Assembly: GCA_016808115.1 (NCBI GenBank)
Contig: JAEQBH010005424.1
Location: forward strand, 1 to 64,000
Reading direction: 5' to 3'
DNA from: Tetrastigma voinierianum
Taxonomy: Eukaryota > Streptophyta > Magnoliopsida > Vitales > Vitaceae
Length of the DNA stretch: 64,000 bases
The position numbers and the translations under genes were made by a program. Every line of letters begins with the position of its first letter. Position 1 is the first letter of the stretch. Positions 34,950 through 47,799 of this stretch are shown here, one piece after another. The notes below the pieces were generated by a model. The model did not search any database. It was not told the DNA's origin and was given only the letters and a program-made list of their open reading frames with translations.

Positions 34950-35894
34950 ATAATTATATGTATTACTGAGTTTGTTATATTGTTCTTAATCACATTCTTA
35001 TTTAGATAACACAAGCAAGAAGAGGGCAATAACACTAATTCTACCCAGCGCTTAGCCTTGGCGGTGAGGTTTGCCTATATCCATGTCATGTACATTTTAA
35101 TCAGTAATTAAGATCATATAACTTGTATACATGTGTGGACCCTTCCATTCACTTGTTAGAATCCTTAATTAATCCAATTTCATGCCTAATTATCACCTCT
35201 TGAAAAGTTTGAACAAAAGTGATGGTTTCTAGAATTAACAAGAACAAAAACATGGCGTAGGTTCTCTAGCCCAGTGGCCTTGGCCAGGAGTGAAGCCAAA
35301 GCAGGGAATTTTGGGGCCAGTTGCCTGGGCGAGATCTTCACCTAGGCGAAGAGATGTCGAGCAGGAAATAGAAATGGGCATTTTTGCCTTATTTCATCGG
35401 ACAAACTCAAATACAAAACAAAACAAACTCAAAACCGACCACAAAATTGACTTGAACCAAGCTTCCCTTTATCTTCTTTTCTTCCTTCCTTCTCACTTGA
35501 ACAAAGAGAACCTAAGACAAAGGAGAGAATCAAACTAAAATTATTCTTCAACACCTCAATCGTATGCCTAGCCTCCTTAAGCGAAATGAGGAATTGATCT
35601 GAAAACAATGTTTATCTTTAAAGGGGAGTTTGGCTTTAAGTTTGCCTTATTATTTTAGTCCTTAACAAGTGCTATTCCTTTGCAAATCATCTTACAAATA
35701 TTCTACTTTGTCATACATAAACCTTTAGATTAATGTCTCTTAAGTCCCCTAATTTGACATTTACCATTATCACCTTTATTTCTTTAATAGCGGTTATATC
35801 ATTTTTTCACACTTAACATAAGTCTCAACAAATACAAATTTAACATATTATACCTAAACATGTCATCGCTACTAGGGTATAATTTGAGATTACA
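34950..35894 (-). repeat. Element B left LTR, part 2
   Basis: Continues the LTR of B after the second GACAT copy. It ends GATTACA at 35,894, followed by ACTCTCACATAAAGAA, the complement of a degraded polypurine tract aligned with those of A and C. Its stretch around 35,125-35,345 (ACTTGTATAC, CATTCACTT, then CTAGGCGAAG) parallels 58,395-58,575 in solo LTR H. Confidence 0.7.
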
Positions 35895-35904
35895 ACTCTC
35901 ACAT

Positions 35905-37145
35905 AAAGAATTTAGTCCTCGAAATTATACCTAAATTGAAGAGTTGCGAGTACTGTGCCCTTTTGTTCCCAAGTTGCTTCCTTCATACCATGGTGTTGCC
36001 AAAGCACCTTTACCAGAGGGACTTGTTTGTTTCGCAATTGTTTCACTTCACGAGCTAAAATGGCTTTTGGCTCTTCATCAAAAGACAAGTTTGAATGCAC
36101 TTGTACATCTTATCACAAAACAATATTGATTCATCATAACGGTATTTTAAACATTATTACATGAAACACATTATGTAATTTTTGCCCTTCGAGAGGAGAG
36201 CGAATATTAAGCTATTGGTGATTCTTTCTAGATCTCGCAGATCAATAAACCTTGGACTTGAGAAAATACTTTTATTTTCCTTCAAGCAGAAGTACTTTCC
36301 TCTACGGTGATACTAAAGACCTTATCACCGACTTTGTATTCCATGTCTTTTCTTTTCAGATCGCACTCCGACACATCTATGTCATGTGGTTTTAACCTTT
36401 GTTTGGATGATTGAACTTTTCCTTATGACATCTCCTTTCATATGTCGGGACCAATTATTTATATATGAATTACATCCCGGCATCTGAGAGTTACAGGCTC
36501 TACCATCTGAAGCCGTAGGGGTCATCTGCGATGTTGAGCCGATAAGCATTATCACGAAATTCCATAAGGAAATATACACCTCTGACTTAGGGAAAATCTG
36601 GCTCACGACCCAGAGATTATGTCTTAACACTTGAATCACTCTTTCAGTTGTCCGTGTTTATGGAAGGAAGCGGTACTAAAATTCGATCCAATTTTAAAAT
36701 TTGTGAGTGCACGAGAACCGCAGCGTAAGCGAGTGGATCACGGTCGGGACTGTAATCACAGTGGGTCCAATGGCGGACAAATCCCTCACTCATACGAGTT
36801 CTGCCGATCCATGGAATAGTCGAAGCCGAATTTGGTAAGTGAGTGAACTTTGTAAGTCTATCGATAATTACCCAAATTGAATCATGTTTCCTTTGGGTGA
36901 GGCTTCGGACACAAAATCCGTGAAGTAATATTGTCCCGCTGTTATGGAATTGGGATGAGATTCATAACAGTGGATGGTGCGATGTTGACTTTACTTGGTA
37001 GTGGTGTATTTGGATACATACTCTTATATCCTTTTCATTCCATACTAATCTACTACTGTTTTAAATCCTGGTACATCTTGTTACCCCCAGGATGCATGGT
37101 GAATATAGTATTATGGCTTTCATACATCAACTTCCTTTTCAATTC
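35905..37145 (-). pseudogene. Element B integrase and chromodomain-like end, broken
   Basis: From 37,145 downwards on the minus strand: integrase core with WVIIDRLTKFTHL (about 36,845-36,890); VIQVLRHNLWVV with a following integrase-type stretch (36,480-36,639); and at 35,912-36,100 a clean C-terminal stretch with LSFDEEPKAILAREVKQLRN, VPLVKVLWQHHG and EATWE, the chromodomain-like end of plant Tekay/Del-type chromoviruses. Several frame changes separate them. Confidence 0.8.
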
Positions 37146-38210
37146 CTAAACATTCGGTACACATAATCTACTCTTGTAATATAAACCTCCATCTTCTGCT
37201 ATAGAATAGTTAGTCTTGTCTCCATTTCTGACTAATTGTACCATTTTTTGTAACTTGACATCAATTTTCTTAGCATCTATAATCATCTGTTTCAAATAAG
37301 ACATAACTCTTAGTTGAGCTAACAGGGCTCCATCAGCTGTAAATCTCCATGCACAGTGTTTCAAGGACAAAACAGAAATCATTTTTCTACTTAAGGCATG
37401 TACTTACATTAGCTTTTCTGGGTGGTAAATAAATTATGCAATTATAGTCCTTGAAACGATTCTAGCCATCGACGTTGCCTGAAGTTAGGTTCATACGAGT
37501 TAACGGATATGAAACTCTTATGATCTGTAAATATTCTACATTTTTCACCATATAAGTAGTGTCACCATATTTTCAAAGCGAACACTACCATTGCCAACTC
37601 CAGATCATGTGTGGGATAATTATGCTCATGTGGTTTCATCTGTTTGGAGGCATATGCCACTACTTTTCTATCTTGCATCAATACACATTCTAAACCAATC
37701 CTTGAAGCATCACTATCCATGGCATATTCTATGCAGGAGTGAAGCTGAGTCAACATTGGTGCTTCAACCAGTATTTTCTTTAACTATTCAAAACTTGACT
37801 GACATTTGTCATCCCATATGGCATTACTAAAAACTCATAATGACCATATCGGGTTCTAAAGGCTGTTTTTGGGACATCAACATCTTTTACTCGAAGTTGA
37901 TAACATCTCGATCGCAAGTCTATCTTTGAAAAGATACTTGCTCATTTCAACTGATCAAAAAGATCTTCTATTCTCAGCAACAAATGTTTATTTTTCACTA
38001 TTACCTTATTTATTTATTAGAAAATCAACCTTTCGTCCATAGAGTCTATCATCTTTCCTTTTGACAAACAAAGCAGAAGGCTCACCCAGTGAAACATTAG
38101 TCGGATGAATCCCTTGTCCAATAGCTCCCCTATAATTTGAGTCTTCCAACTCTTTTGTTAGATTAGAACCACTTCCTGACAAGATTACTAGAAATAGGAG
38201 TCATTCATAT
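37146..38210 (-). pseudogene. Element B RNase H and reverse transcriptase, RT core deleted
   Basis: RNase H shows DSDASRIGLECVLMQDRK and HNYPTHDLELAMVVFALKIW (37,562-37,756), IFTDHKS (about 37,525), and the linker AEDGGLYYKSRLCVPN at 37,149-37,196. N-terminal reverse transcriptase motifs are visible upstream (ALFVKRKDDRL, FSKIDLRS, KDVDVPKTAFRTRYGHYEF at 37,830-38,080). The frame then runs from LVMPYGMTN directly into a sequence that precedes RNase H. The block with the catalytic F(I/V)DDIL motif and the RT thumb is missing near 37,797-37,812. Confidence 0.85.
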
Positions 38211-38539
38211 AAAACTTTAATAGTTAAGAATTTACTTTACTCTTCGGTGGTAAACCCGGAGTAATTCTCGAAACACATCGGGGAACTCTTTTATCACAGG
38301 ATATCTTCTAGATTCACATCTCTGAACTCAAGCACACCAAAGCCGAAACTGTACTTTCTAAGAAAGCGCAGGGCTTGCATCTTGGAAATTACATTTGACC
38401 TTTGGTCGGATCGGATACCTTGTATAGTTACCTCTGACAGTCAGAATATTTAAGCACTATTGTTTTCTTATCGCAATCAAATATAACCCAATGTTTGGAT
38501 AACCAATACTTCCCCAAAATCAAATCAAACTCATGAAAA

Positions 38540-38990
38540 GACAAAGCAATCAAATCAACCGAAAACTCTCTATCATGAACTATTGGGGACGATTCTTACA
38601 ACTCAGTTATTTCTGACACTATGCCCAGGGGCGTAACTTGCATGTCACATGCTAAAGGTTCTACTAAGGGCAATTTATCACTCAGTTGTTCAGTGCATAC
38701 ATAAGATAGTGTAGAGCCAGGATCTACTAAAGCATACATTTCATTGTTCTTGAGAGTGAAGTTACCCATGATAATCCCTGGTACGTCTTGATCTTCATGA
38801 GCTCTCATAGCAAAAGCTTGGGCTAGGGTTATAGTAGAAGGCGATTTACTATTTCTAATGCAATACCTCTTCCTTGTCTGAACTACCACACCCTCTTCCC
38901 TATCACGGTTGAATTGTAGGAACATTTAATCCTCTTCTCACCCCACTTCCTTGAGGATTTCTAGAACTCCAGATCCTTGCGGACGGAGTT
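38540..38990 (-). pseudogene. Element B retropepsin-like protease region
   Basis: The minus-strand frame 38,596-38,925 contains YALVDPGSTLSYVCTE, the aspartic protease active site in the DPGST form used by Tekay/Del-type Ty3 elements. Upstream is AQAFAMRAHEDQD, typical of the gag-protease joint. Element A is inserted just upstream (plus position 38,995), which separates it from gag. Confidence 0.85.
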
Positions 38991-38995
38991 CACTA
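38991..38995. other. Target duplication CACTA, left copy
   Basis: The five bases CACTA directly precede the left LTR of A and are repeated exactly at 62,176-62,180 after the right LTR. They mark the insertion of A into the gag-protease region of B. Confidence 0.9.
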
Positions 38996-41951
38996 TGTAG
39001 CCTTCCCGATCTAGGTTTTTTTTACCACTGTACGAAGTTTGTCGCTATAAAGAAATCTCTATCACGACAGAATAACTTTGTCATACCGCGACTAACCTTA
39101 GTGCGGCGACATGGTCTGCCTTCGATGCGAATACGTCACCGGCATGGCCTTCTGTTCGCGGCGCGACACGATTACCTAGCGTGCGTGAGAGCGTCTTTGT
39201 CGTGGCGCACGACCCTGATTGCGACGATGCCTTGCCCCTCTATCGCGACATAGAGCGCTATGTCGTGACATGGAAAACCCCATGTCTGAAACGCACATCG
39301 CGGCGGTAAGAATACTATGTCGTGACCGCCGAAGCTCTGGTGAGGCGAACTTTGTTGGGACACAAAAATACTTTGTCGCGACATAGAAACTCTTGGCCTT
39401 GACCAAACTCTGTCGCGACATAAAAACACTCTATCGCTATAGAGAAATCCTTGCCAAAACCCGAACTCTATCGTAACCTGAAAACTCTTGTAATGGGGAC
39501 ATAAATTCTCTTCACCTTAGTGACTACATCGACATAAAATATTTTATCGCGACATAAAAACTCTTGATCTTGTTCAAATTCCGTCGTGACATAAAAACAC
39601 TTTGTCGCAACATAAAATCCATGCCCAAGGCCAAACTCTGTCGCAACACAAAAATACTCTGTCGTGACATAGAAACCCCTGGCCTTGACCAAACTCTATC
39701 ACGACATAAAAACCTTCTGGCCCATTGATAAATCCTACCCAGACCCAGGCACATTGCAGTACGAGAGGTGCGACACCTAACCTCTGTTGTGGTAGGTCTA
39801 GGTCGACAAGAAAACCTGCAATGCGACATCGTCACGACAGATAATAAGCACTATTGCAACATGAAAATGCTATGTTGTGACCAAGCAGCGCTGCGGCTGA
39901 GAGCCCATGTCGCGACCTTTGGGAACCCTGTCAGCGACACGAACAGCTTTATCGACCGGAAACCCTATGGCGACACAACTTAGCGCAATAGCCTTCGGCA
40001 TTTCCTATACCTCCAGCTTTTTCCCAAGAAGCTCTAAGTTGTCACACAACGGCCTCAGCATAATAAAGGCAACATAAAATCTGGGAAAAACCTGTCAAAC
40101 TGTATTAACAATTTAAAATGAGTTTTATTACAACTCTTCTCTTTTATATAACAGAAAAACTAGATAACTGTCTAGAATCTTACAAACTACAAATTAAGCC
40201 ATAATATGGCCTTCTTTACCATTAAAAGGCCTCGGTGGGTTCATCTGGTGGCCTCCAACTTTGAAATAATTTCCCACGATGCAGGGACCAAAGGCAATGC
40301 CTAGTAAGAAATTCTTCTCTGAAACCCACTCCCCGCTAGGATTCACATGCAATGCCATGATTTAATCATTATAAACACATTGAGCAACAACATATGCATT
40401 TCTACATGAATGCTCACATGTCATGCCAATGTCCCGAGCCCTCACTGACTCCCTCACACATGCATATGCCCTGTGTGAAAAACCTTCACTTCCAAAACAA
40501 AAGATTTGTTTTATTTTTATTTTTTACTCCTTGGATAGTCTCCGAAAAACCGCTTTATTCAAAAGCCATGTGTCTTTTGTGGGTGCTTGAACTTTCCCAG
40601 GGGTTTCACCACTTAAATGTCGTACACGCTTCGACACTTTCGGAAACTTTCCTTTATCCGGATATATGTTTGACGAGAATACGGACCTTTCACTTGAAGG
40701 GGTGTGTCCGCTTTTCTACTACTCGACACAAAATTTCCAAAGCGCGTAAAACTCTAGAGGCGTCCCTTTTTGAGCCCACCATTTTAAACACGAGCAAGTG
40801 TTCTTTCATGCCATGCACTCACGCCCGTTTCCACTTGATGTCTATGCATATCTGATACGAGAATGCCATTGCATGTTCTTTCATGTTACATGCAGCATTT
40901 ATGATTCATGGATAATCTGCTCTGATATACAATTTACATCCATGTCTGACCCATGTAAATACATCAATTTCAACATATATTCACATGAATTTTCACACAC
41001 TTGCGTGTCATTCAATCAAGCAAAAACACACAAAACTGTATCTTCATGTTCAAACCCAGAACAGTACACACAGTTCAGCATGTCAGTCCATGTCCAGCAT
41101 TGACACACTACAAAAATCATTATACTCAAGCCCACATTTTCTATGGCTAGCCTATTTGAAACGTAGTTAAGGAACATAAGGACGGTGGTCCTTAAATCGC
41201 AACGGATTTTGATCACAACTGTTTTTGAATCAACCCCACCGTTAGGGCTACACCTCATGGCCATCGAATGGCCCATAGAAAAAGGACTAGCTAAAGTAGG
41301 AGAACCCCACACCTCTTGGAGTTTGGGTAGGAGAGAACTCGGATCTTGAATGCTGCAAGAGCTTCTGCTGCGTAGATAAACTGCGCCTCTTGCTCAGATG
41401 AGTTTTGATGAATCGCTTTCATCGGAGATCTAGGAAGTGTCGTGATCGGCTCCTCAGTTCCTCTCCCTCTTTCTTTTCCCCTTTTCTTTTCCTTGGCTAC
41501 AGCTTTTCCTTCCTCCGTTCTTATCCACTACTTGATCTTTCTTTATGGATGTGACACATGGCTCCTAGGTGTCCCCTTTTGTTTTGCCTTTTGGTGACAA
41601 GTGTCATCTATGACATTTAAACCACTCATTGATCTTTCAAGACCACACATGGTCGTCATGTAGCAATTTTCCACATGTCCCTTTGTTTTAGAAAGTCGTG
41701 ATTATGTGGCGGGTGCCACGTATTTGTCATACCATTTGTCAGTCTCCGCGCCGGAATTGCGTGAAATTTAATGCTCCTTTAGGAGTCGGCCAACGGTCGT
41801 CGGGGGTAACTAAAATCGCGGGACAAATTTGTGTGGTGAGGTCCGTTAGTCCCCCACGAGGTCTAGAAATTTCAGTTTTAAAGCTTGTACTATAATAGTA
41901 AATTCTTGTTTTGTGAATTTTTCAAAAATTGAATTTTTCCCAGGTTTTACA
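38996..41951 (-). repeat. Element A left (3') LTR
   Basis: 2,956 bases. It carries a CGCGACATAAAAAC-type repeat block at about 39,050-39,980. The shared stretch CATATGCATTTCTACATGAA (40,392) aligns with the right LTR at 60,668. A complementary polypurine tract (TTCTCCCCTC) follows at 41,952-41,961. Confidence 0.9.
39050..39980. repeat. Degenerate tandem array of CGCGACATAAAAAC in LTR A
   Basis: More than fifteen copies of the word (T/C)(G/A)(C/T)GACAT(A/G)AAAAC are interspersed with AACTCT(G/A)TC and a longer CTTGACCAAACTCT module. The homologous block in the right LTR is at about 59,480-60,250. No open reading frame is preserved. Confidence 0.8.
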
Positions 41952-42059
41952 TTCTCCCCTCTTAAAAAAAAAGTTTTGTCCTCAAAATTTACACACACAT
42001 ACATACAATCACATGCATTTGAAACAGTCATTTAATTCCCGAATTACTAAACAACGTAT

Positions 42060-43230
42060 TACATCCTCAAATAGGAAATGATAGGTGGCACACATCGTGT
42101 CCTCGTGTTCCCATGTTGCCTTCTCCACTTCTTGGTGTTGCCATAACACCTTCACTAGCCTCACAGTCTTATGTCATAAGACTTAATTCTTAGCTATCAA
42201 AATATCTGTAGTCTGCTCCTCGAGAAGGTCCATCTCTACATCTAATAACAAGCTGTACAATCCTGACATGAGTCGGATCTGGAGTGTACTTCCGAAGCAT
42301 GGAGACATGGAATACCTCATAGACACCCGATAAACTCGGCGGTAAAGCCAATCGTACCTGGTACTTACCCTCTCAGAAGTATCTAGAAGGGCTTGGAGTA
42401 ATATCTTCGGCGATAGCTTTCCTCACTTAGAACTCGGCTACTCTCTTGGGCATCATGAGAGGCGATGTCACAGCCTCGAGCTACGAGGTCGGCGTGGTGT
42501 GTCGGCGTAGCTCTTCTTGGCTCGGTGTGAGAAGGCGCTTAGTATCAAAATCCCACCTTCTCAAGATTGTCTCTAATCAAATCCAGGACTGCGTGATGGA
42601 TCTGCTTCCCTCAGCCAGTAGTCGGAGATCGGCAGCCTCCCGATATAAAGCCTCATAGGGTGTCATCTGTATGCTAAGCGTCACTTTGTTGTAGGTGAAC
42701 TACCTGAAGCGATTCTTTCCTCCCGGCTATAAGATCTAGGACACGTAACAAAGCATGTCCTCTAAAACTGTATAGTTCTTTTCGGCGAGTCATGCGCGGA
42801 TGAACAACAATGCTCATCATCAACTTTGTTCCCATGGCTCTCAGGAAGCCTCTTCCAAGTGAGTCTTAAACTAGGATCTGGTCGGAATATGATAGAGACT
42901 GGCACTCCATATAACCGGACAATCTCTCGAATGTATAACCTGCAGAATTCCTCAAGTGTGAAGGTCATCCGCACGACCAGGAAATTTGACGACTTAGTGA
43001 GCCGATCCACTATCACCCACACCGTATTATGCTTCCGTGATGTCTATGGCAAGTGAGTCACAAAATCCATCGTGATATATTTCCACTTCCACTCTGCCAC
43101 TTCCAATGGTTGGGTAAGCCCTCTTGGCCTCATAGTGCTGTTTTTCTTTGACAAAATGAATCATCAATTCAGAATCTGAAACGATAAATCTCTTGTCACT
43201 CGATGAAACTAAGAGAAGGATCATGGTATC
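42060..43230 (-). pseudogene. Element A integrase, broken
   Basis: The minus strand shows a zinc-finger-side stretch (VKEKQHYEAKRAYPT, about 43,130), EVEIYHDGFCDS (about 43,070), then a clear integrase core at 42,900-43,022 with WVIVDRLTKSSNFLVVRMTF and LYIREIVRLYGVPVSII. The catalytic D of VDRL is present. The second D appears only in a disturbed FRPDPS context. The remaining C-terminal part toward 42,060 is fragmentary. Confidence 0.8.
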
Positions 43231-43479
43231 TTACAAGTACACTGGATGTAAATCAAGAAGTAATGGAACTTCACTGGGATCTCTCTTCTGTGTAATATTG
43301 GAGACCCATGACCCCGTCTCTATACTGAAGACTACCATGCGTATTGGATGGCTGGAATATAGATCACCCATACATGGTACTTTTTTTTTTTGTGCCGGTC
43401 CACTGATGAACCAATATCTCTGCGTCTGCCACAGGACTCAATCACTCTACTTTTTAGGGAAGGTATGACCGCTAAACTC

Positions 43480-44780
43480 CCTAAGGCACCCTGAGCTTTA
43501 TCTGTCTTTGTGTAAGCCCCGTTCTGGCCTCGAGCATCTGCCACTCAGAAACTACCCTAGCCCGGTACTCCCAGTGACTTAGGTCGAGCATGATAACCAC
43601 CACATTTACTTACCGGGATGGTAATGCAAAGTGAAGTCCTCAATCCTCCATACTCCATCCATCTCGCGTTGCCTCATGTTGGGAGATCTTGTTGTAGATA
43701 TGCGCCGGACTTTGTGGTGCGAAAACACCTCGAACTGCTCACCAGATAGGTAGTGGAGCAAAATCTTCAAGGCGAAAACTATGACCCTTGACTCCGTATC
43801 ATGCGTGGGGTAATTTCCTCATGATTCTTTAGCGGCAGAACCATAAGCTACTACCCTCGGAGCGCATCCAAAATGCATCGTCATCCTTGAGGAGCATTAC
43901 AATACACTTGTATACCTTTGTCCCTTCAGGGACTATCGAATGGAGAATTGTAGTAAGCCTCATTTTCAATTCTGAATGCCTTCTCACACGAAATTATCCA
44001 GCTTTCGAATTTGACCTCCTTACGAGTCGATCGTCATAGATATTTTGTCGGAGAAGTCCTCATGAATCTCACGTAATGCCACGCCACTCCTAAAGCGTGT
44101 ATCTCAGTACGACTTTAGCCTCTCTGACTACGTAGTTGCCTCGACAGCTATAGGTCATTTAATCTGTTTAGAAGGCGACTACTACATGTCTAAGAATTTC
44201 ACCTCGATAAGCCCAATTCACATTTGATGAACTTGACATACAGCGATCGAGTGAAACTGAAGAGCGACCTCGAATGATTCTCATGCTCCTCCTCAGACTT
44301 GGAGTAGACCAAAATGTCGTCAACAAAGACTACGACAAACTAATCCAAATAGGGTTGGAATATCCTATGCATGAGATCCATGAATCTTTGGCGGCGTGTC
44401 GTCCCGATCGAAGAGCATCACTTGTGAATTTCGAAATGCCGTCACAGGTGTCCTAGCGTTGTCTTAGGGATGTCGACCTCCACAACTCGTGATGGTATCG
44501 GAATGCTTGGAGATCTATCTCGAATACACCGCGCCCATCACGGTGATCAAATAAATCATCAATCTCTGTAATGAATCCCAGATTCTTGATCGTAACGTAT
44601 CTATTGTTGTTGATCAATGCTGTGTCGAAGGGTCTTATTCTTCTTCTTAGCAAGCGAGCAGGAGTGCCCCCGAGGTGAAGTGCTCGATTAATAAAACCCT
44701 TGTCTAACAATTCCTGCGATTGGACCAGAGTTCACCTTAGCTGACCGGTGCCATCTTATGAGAGTCACTTAGAAATGGGC
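43480..44780 (-). pseudogene. Element A reverse transcriptase and RNase H, broken
   Basis: The catalytic box VFVDDILVYSKSEE is readable on the minus strand at about 44,285-44,330. Upstream, the frame 44,453-44,710 starts LDKGFINRALH and continues IKNLGFITEIDDLFD, the entry of a Ty3 reverse transcriptase in shifting frames. RNase H lies toward 43,500-43,960 but is too disrupted for motif assignment. The catalytic aspartates survive but the frame does not. Confidence 0.75.
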
Positions 44781-44944
44781 GACATACCAGATGTAACTCA
44801 ATGACAAAGAAAGTGTACACTCCTGGTATGGAGGAATCACGGTAGTTCATCGAGGAAAGACATCCTCGTACTTTACAAACCACGAAGGTGAGCTAAATCT
44901 GTCTCACCAGTGCTCCGAGGGGTAAGGTTTTGCTGCTTGATCCA

Positions 44945-45139
44945 TTAGCGCACATGCACACTAGAGTCGTATAGGCTTGAGGTAAGCATCATGCTTATCT
45001 CCATGAAAACCAACGCAAATACCATCCCGGGTGTATAGGTAGTAATCTCTGCGATCCTGATCAATGACTCGGTGTGTTGTCCAGCAGTCCATACCAAGAA
45101 TGACATCAAGAGTCTGACATGTCCATGACCCTCCAAGTC
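44945..45139 (-). pseudogene. Element A protease, 3' part (split by C)
   Basis: The minus strand reads TLDVILGMDCWTTHRVIDQD, the (F/L)DVILGMDWL box downstream of the Ty3 protease active site. It is cut at 45,139 by the left LTR of C and resumes at 55,141. Confidence 0.85.
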
Positions 45140-47778
45140 TGTAGCGACCCACGAGCCCGGTCAGGCCAGATAGCGAGTCAGAGGCAAGAAACCAGGGGCG
45201 CGTTTAATTCTTTTTATTTTAAGGTGTTATTAAATTTTAAATTTTTCTTTTTAAAAATTGTTCTGACGAAATCACGGCGAGCCGAATGGTAGGATCCTAA
45301 TCGAGCCGGTTTACTCCGGCGTTTTCATTTATCTTATCAAAACATTTTATTTATAATCATTTCGTTCTGAGCGGTTTGATTTCGAGCAAACCCATAATCA
45401 TTTAACAATTCAATGCGATTCGGTGGAAGCGTAAACATTTAACCAAAATACATTTACAAAAGAAGACATTCATGCCTTTCTAGAATAAGTATGCAAAAAT
45501 CAAGGTTCAAGTTTAGCCTTTTGTTTACAAAATTTCACTTGTTCAAAAGAGATGATATGCAAATTACGGGTATATACTTATACGCTAGGTACTCTCTATG
45601 ACTTCCGTATTTGTAGCGATCTTAGCCTTCTTTTTGTTGCTTACCGATACTTCTTGCATAGATAAAACTACGTTAAGCATTTTTTCATGCTTAGTGGTTA
45701 ATACATTTCTATTTCAAATAACAAATTTAACTTTCGACATGCATTTAACATTAAATACATGCCTATATATCCAACATATACTCATCTTGTTCATTTCAAC
45801 ATGCCAAATATCTGATTCGTTTACCGTATCCTGACAGCCATTTTCAATGCAACAATTCATTTCACAATTCAATTTATGATTTAAGCATATACATAAAAAT
45901 CCCATTTATACTCGTCAATGTTGGTTATTTCACCTTGACTATTCAATTCACATTTCGGATTAGTTTAATGAATCGTCCTTATTATCGTCGATAATATTAG
46001 CACATTTAACAATTCGGTCTCCCATTATGACGGATGCCGTTTTGTGCACCCCGACATGTGGTATCACTTTTTAACAATTCGGTCTCCTATCATGACGGAT
46101 GCCGTTTGGTGCAACCCGACATGTGGTATCATTTAAATGCCATACGCGATCATGACGGATGCCGATTGGTGCATCCCGCCAAGTGGGACATTGGACAATT
46201 TCGGGGTGCCTTCGTGAAGGATGCCGATTAGTATCGTCGGTGATTCATTGATATATTCGATACATTTACGGCGAATTCCGTTTGATGAATCCGTCTTTAT
46301 CATCCATTCACATTCATTAGGTTTTCACTATCATATTTCAATTCCATATTCACTTTGTTATTATCTTTTCAAAGATATACCCGATCTAATATTAACGGCT
46401 ATATACCATTCATGAACTCATTTCATAGTTACTTGGTAAGCTGCAAAATACTTAAATTAAGAATAGAGTCGAAGAACAAGCGGAAACGCTATCGAATCTA
46501 GCTTCCTTCTCTTCGATCTCGGTCCTAGGTTGAGCGGTATCACCCGTCCTAGTCGATAACATTCATACCACTCTCGGTGGATAAACAATTGTTAAGCGAT
46601 TTTAGTGATTACAAATTTATTTTTGTTAATGGTCTTGGGTTAAGACACTAAGTACGTCAGAAGGCGGGTCGCTTTCTTAGGCGAGTGCATTTTCACTTAG
46701 TTCTATCTTATTTGAACCCACCCCCCCCAGATTATTCATTTCTTAGGGTCCCTAGACATGAGTATCGATCAGGACTTAACGGTGCAGCTTATGTCAAAAG
46801 CAGGCTGTTTGAACAATAGATATAGGTACCACTTTGACCTGTACCGGTACAGGTTATCCACTGCCAGTCGATGCAGTGCGGGTTTGGCCCATCTTAGGTA
46901 CCGATTGCCCTCTGCATCCCTGTAAATCTGACTTCAACTGTAGGGTACACCTACGAGTTTTGCCCAATGCGGGATTTGCATTTCTCCTCATTTTCATCTC
47001 AATCTTCTCCAATTCGTCCCCATATAAAAAAATCCACCATGGAATCTGCAAAAACAACTCCAAATGTGGTTTAGAATCAATAAAAATCCCTTTTCCTCAA
47101 GTTAGAGCTTTTCACCTAAAATCCAAATCAAAAGAATGAGGTTAGGGTTTTGATTTATTACCTTTAACCTCTTCAAATCTCTTCTTGTATGTTGCTTGGT
47201 CTCTTAGGAGCAAGAAATAAGAAACAAAAGCAACGAAACCACTCCCTCATACCAAACCCTAGATTTTCTCCCTTTTCTCCTCTCGTCTTCTCAGCAGAGA
47301 TTTGCTCTTCAAATGGGCCACAAGAACCATTTTGGTCTTTTTATAAACAAAGTGTAAGGCCTTGTTTGGCCTACACACTTTATCATTCTCATTTTTGTCT
47401 TAAGTCATAAGCTATATAAGGCCTTGTTTGGCCACCAAATTAATCCCATTTCTATTTTTGACATTCTAACTCTTTATTTCACTTTCCCTTATCATTTATT
47501 CACTTAGACATTTATTTCACGTGTATCTAAGTTATCATTTGACCATAGGTCCATATTTTACAAATTTCCACGTTTGCCCTTTTTCCTTTGGGGTTATTTT
47601 GGGTTCAATCACTTTCTTATTTTAGCACATAATAGCTCAATCATAATACTCACTCTTGCAAATTTACATTTTACAATTTATCAATTTATCAAATTCACAG
47701 GAAAAGCCCAGTTTGACTCATTCATACCGAATATATAATAAAAATTATTATAAAAATTCTAAATTTTGGAACATTACA
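45140..47778 (-). repeat. Element C left (3') LTR
   Basis: 2,639 bases. It contains a four-fold block of GATGCCG(A/T)TTGGTGCA units at about 46,010-46,250 and a paired CTAAGCATTTTTTCATGCTTAG hairpin-like word at about 45,672-45,694. The complementary polypurine tract ACTCTCCCCACTTAG follows at 47,779. Confidence 0.9.
46010..46250. repeat. Tandem GACGGATGCCG units in LTR C
   Basis: Four units of roughly 55-65 bases each contain (A/T)CATGACGGATGCCG(T/A)TT(G/T)GTGCA and a GTGGTATCA or GTGGGACAT tail. The homologous block in the right LTR lies at about 53,305-53,660 and is more degenerate. Confidence 0.75.
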
Positions 47779-47799
47779 ACTCTCCCCACTTAGAAAATT

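Noticed and set aside
39172..39835. Overlapping minus-strand frames rich in FYVATKYFC-like repeats
   Set aside because: These are translations of the CGACATAAAAAC repeat in LTR A in several frames, not proteins.
46720..46732. C-run in LTR C as a quadruplex or regulatory element
   Set aside because: A single homopolymer of about ten C in a degraded LTR; no repeated G-tracts, and possibly a consensus error.
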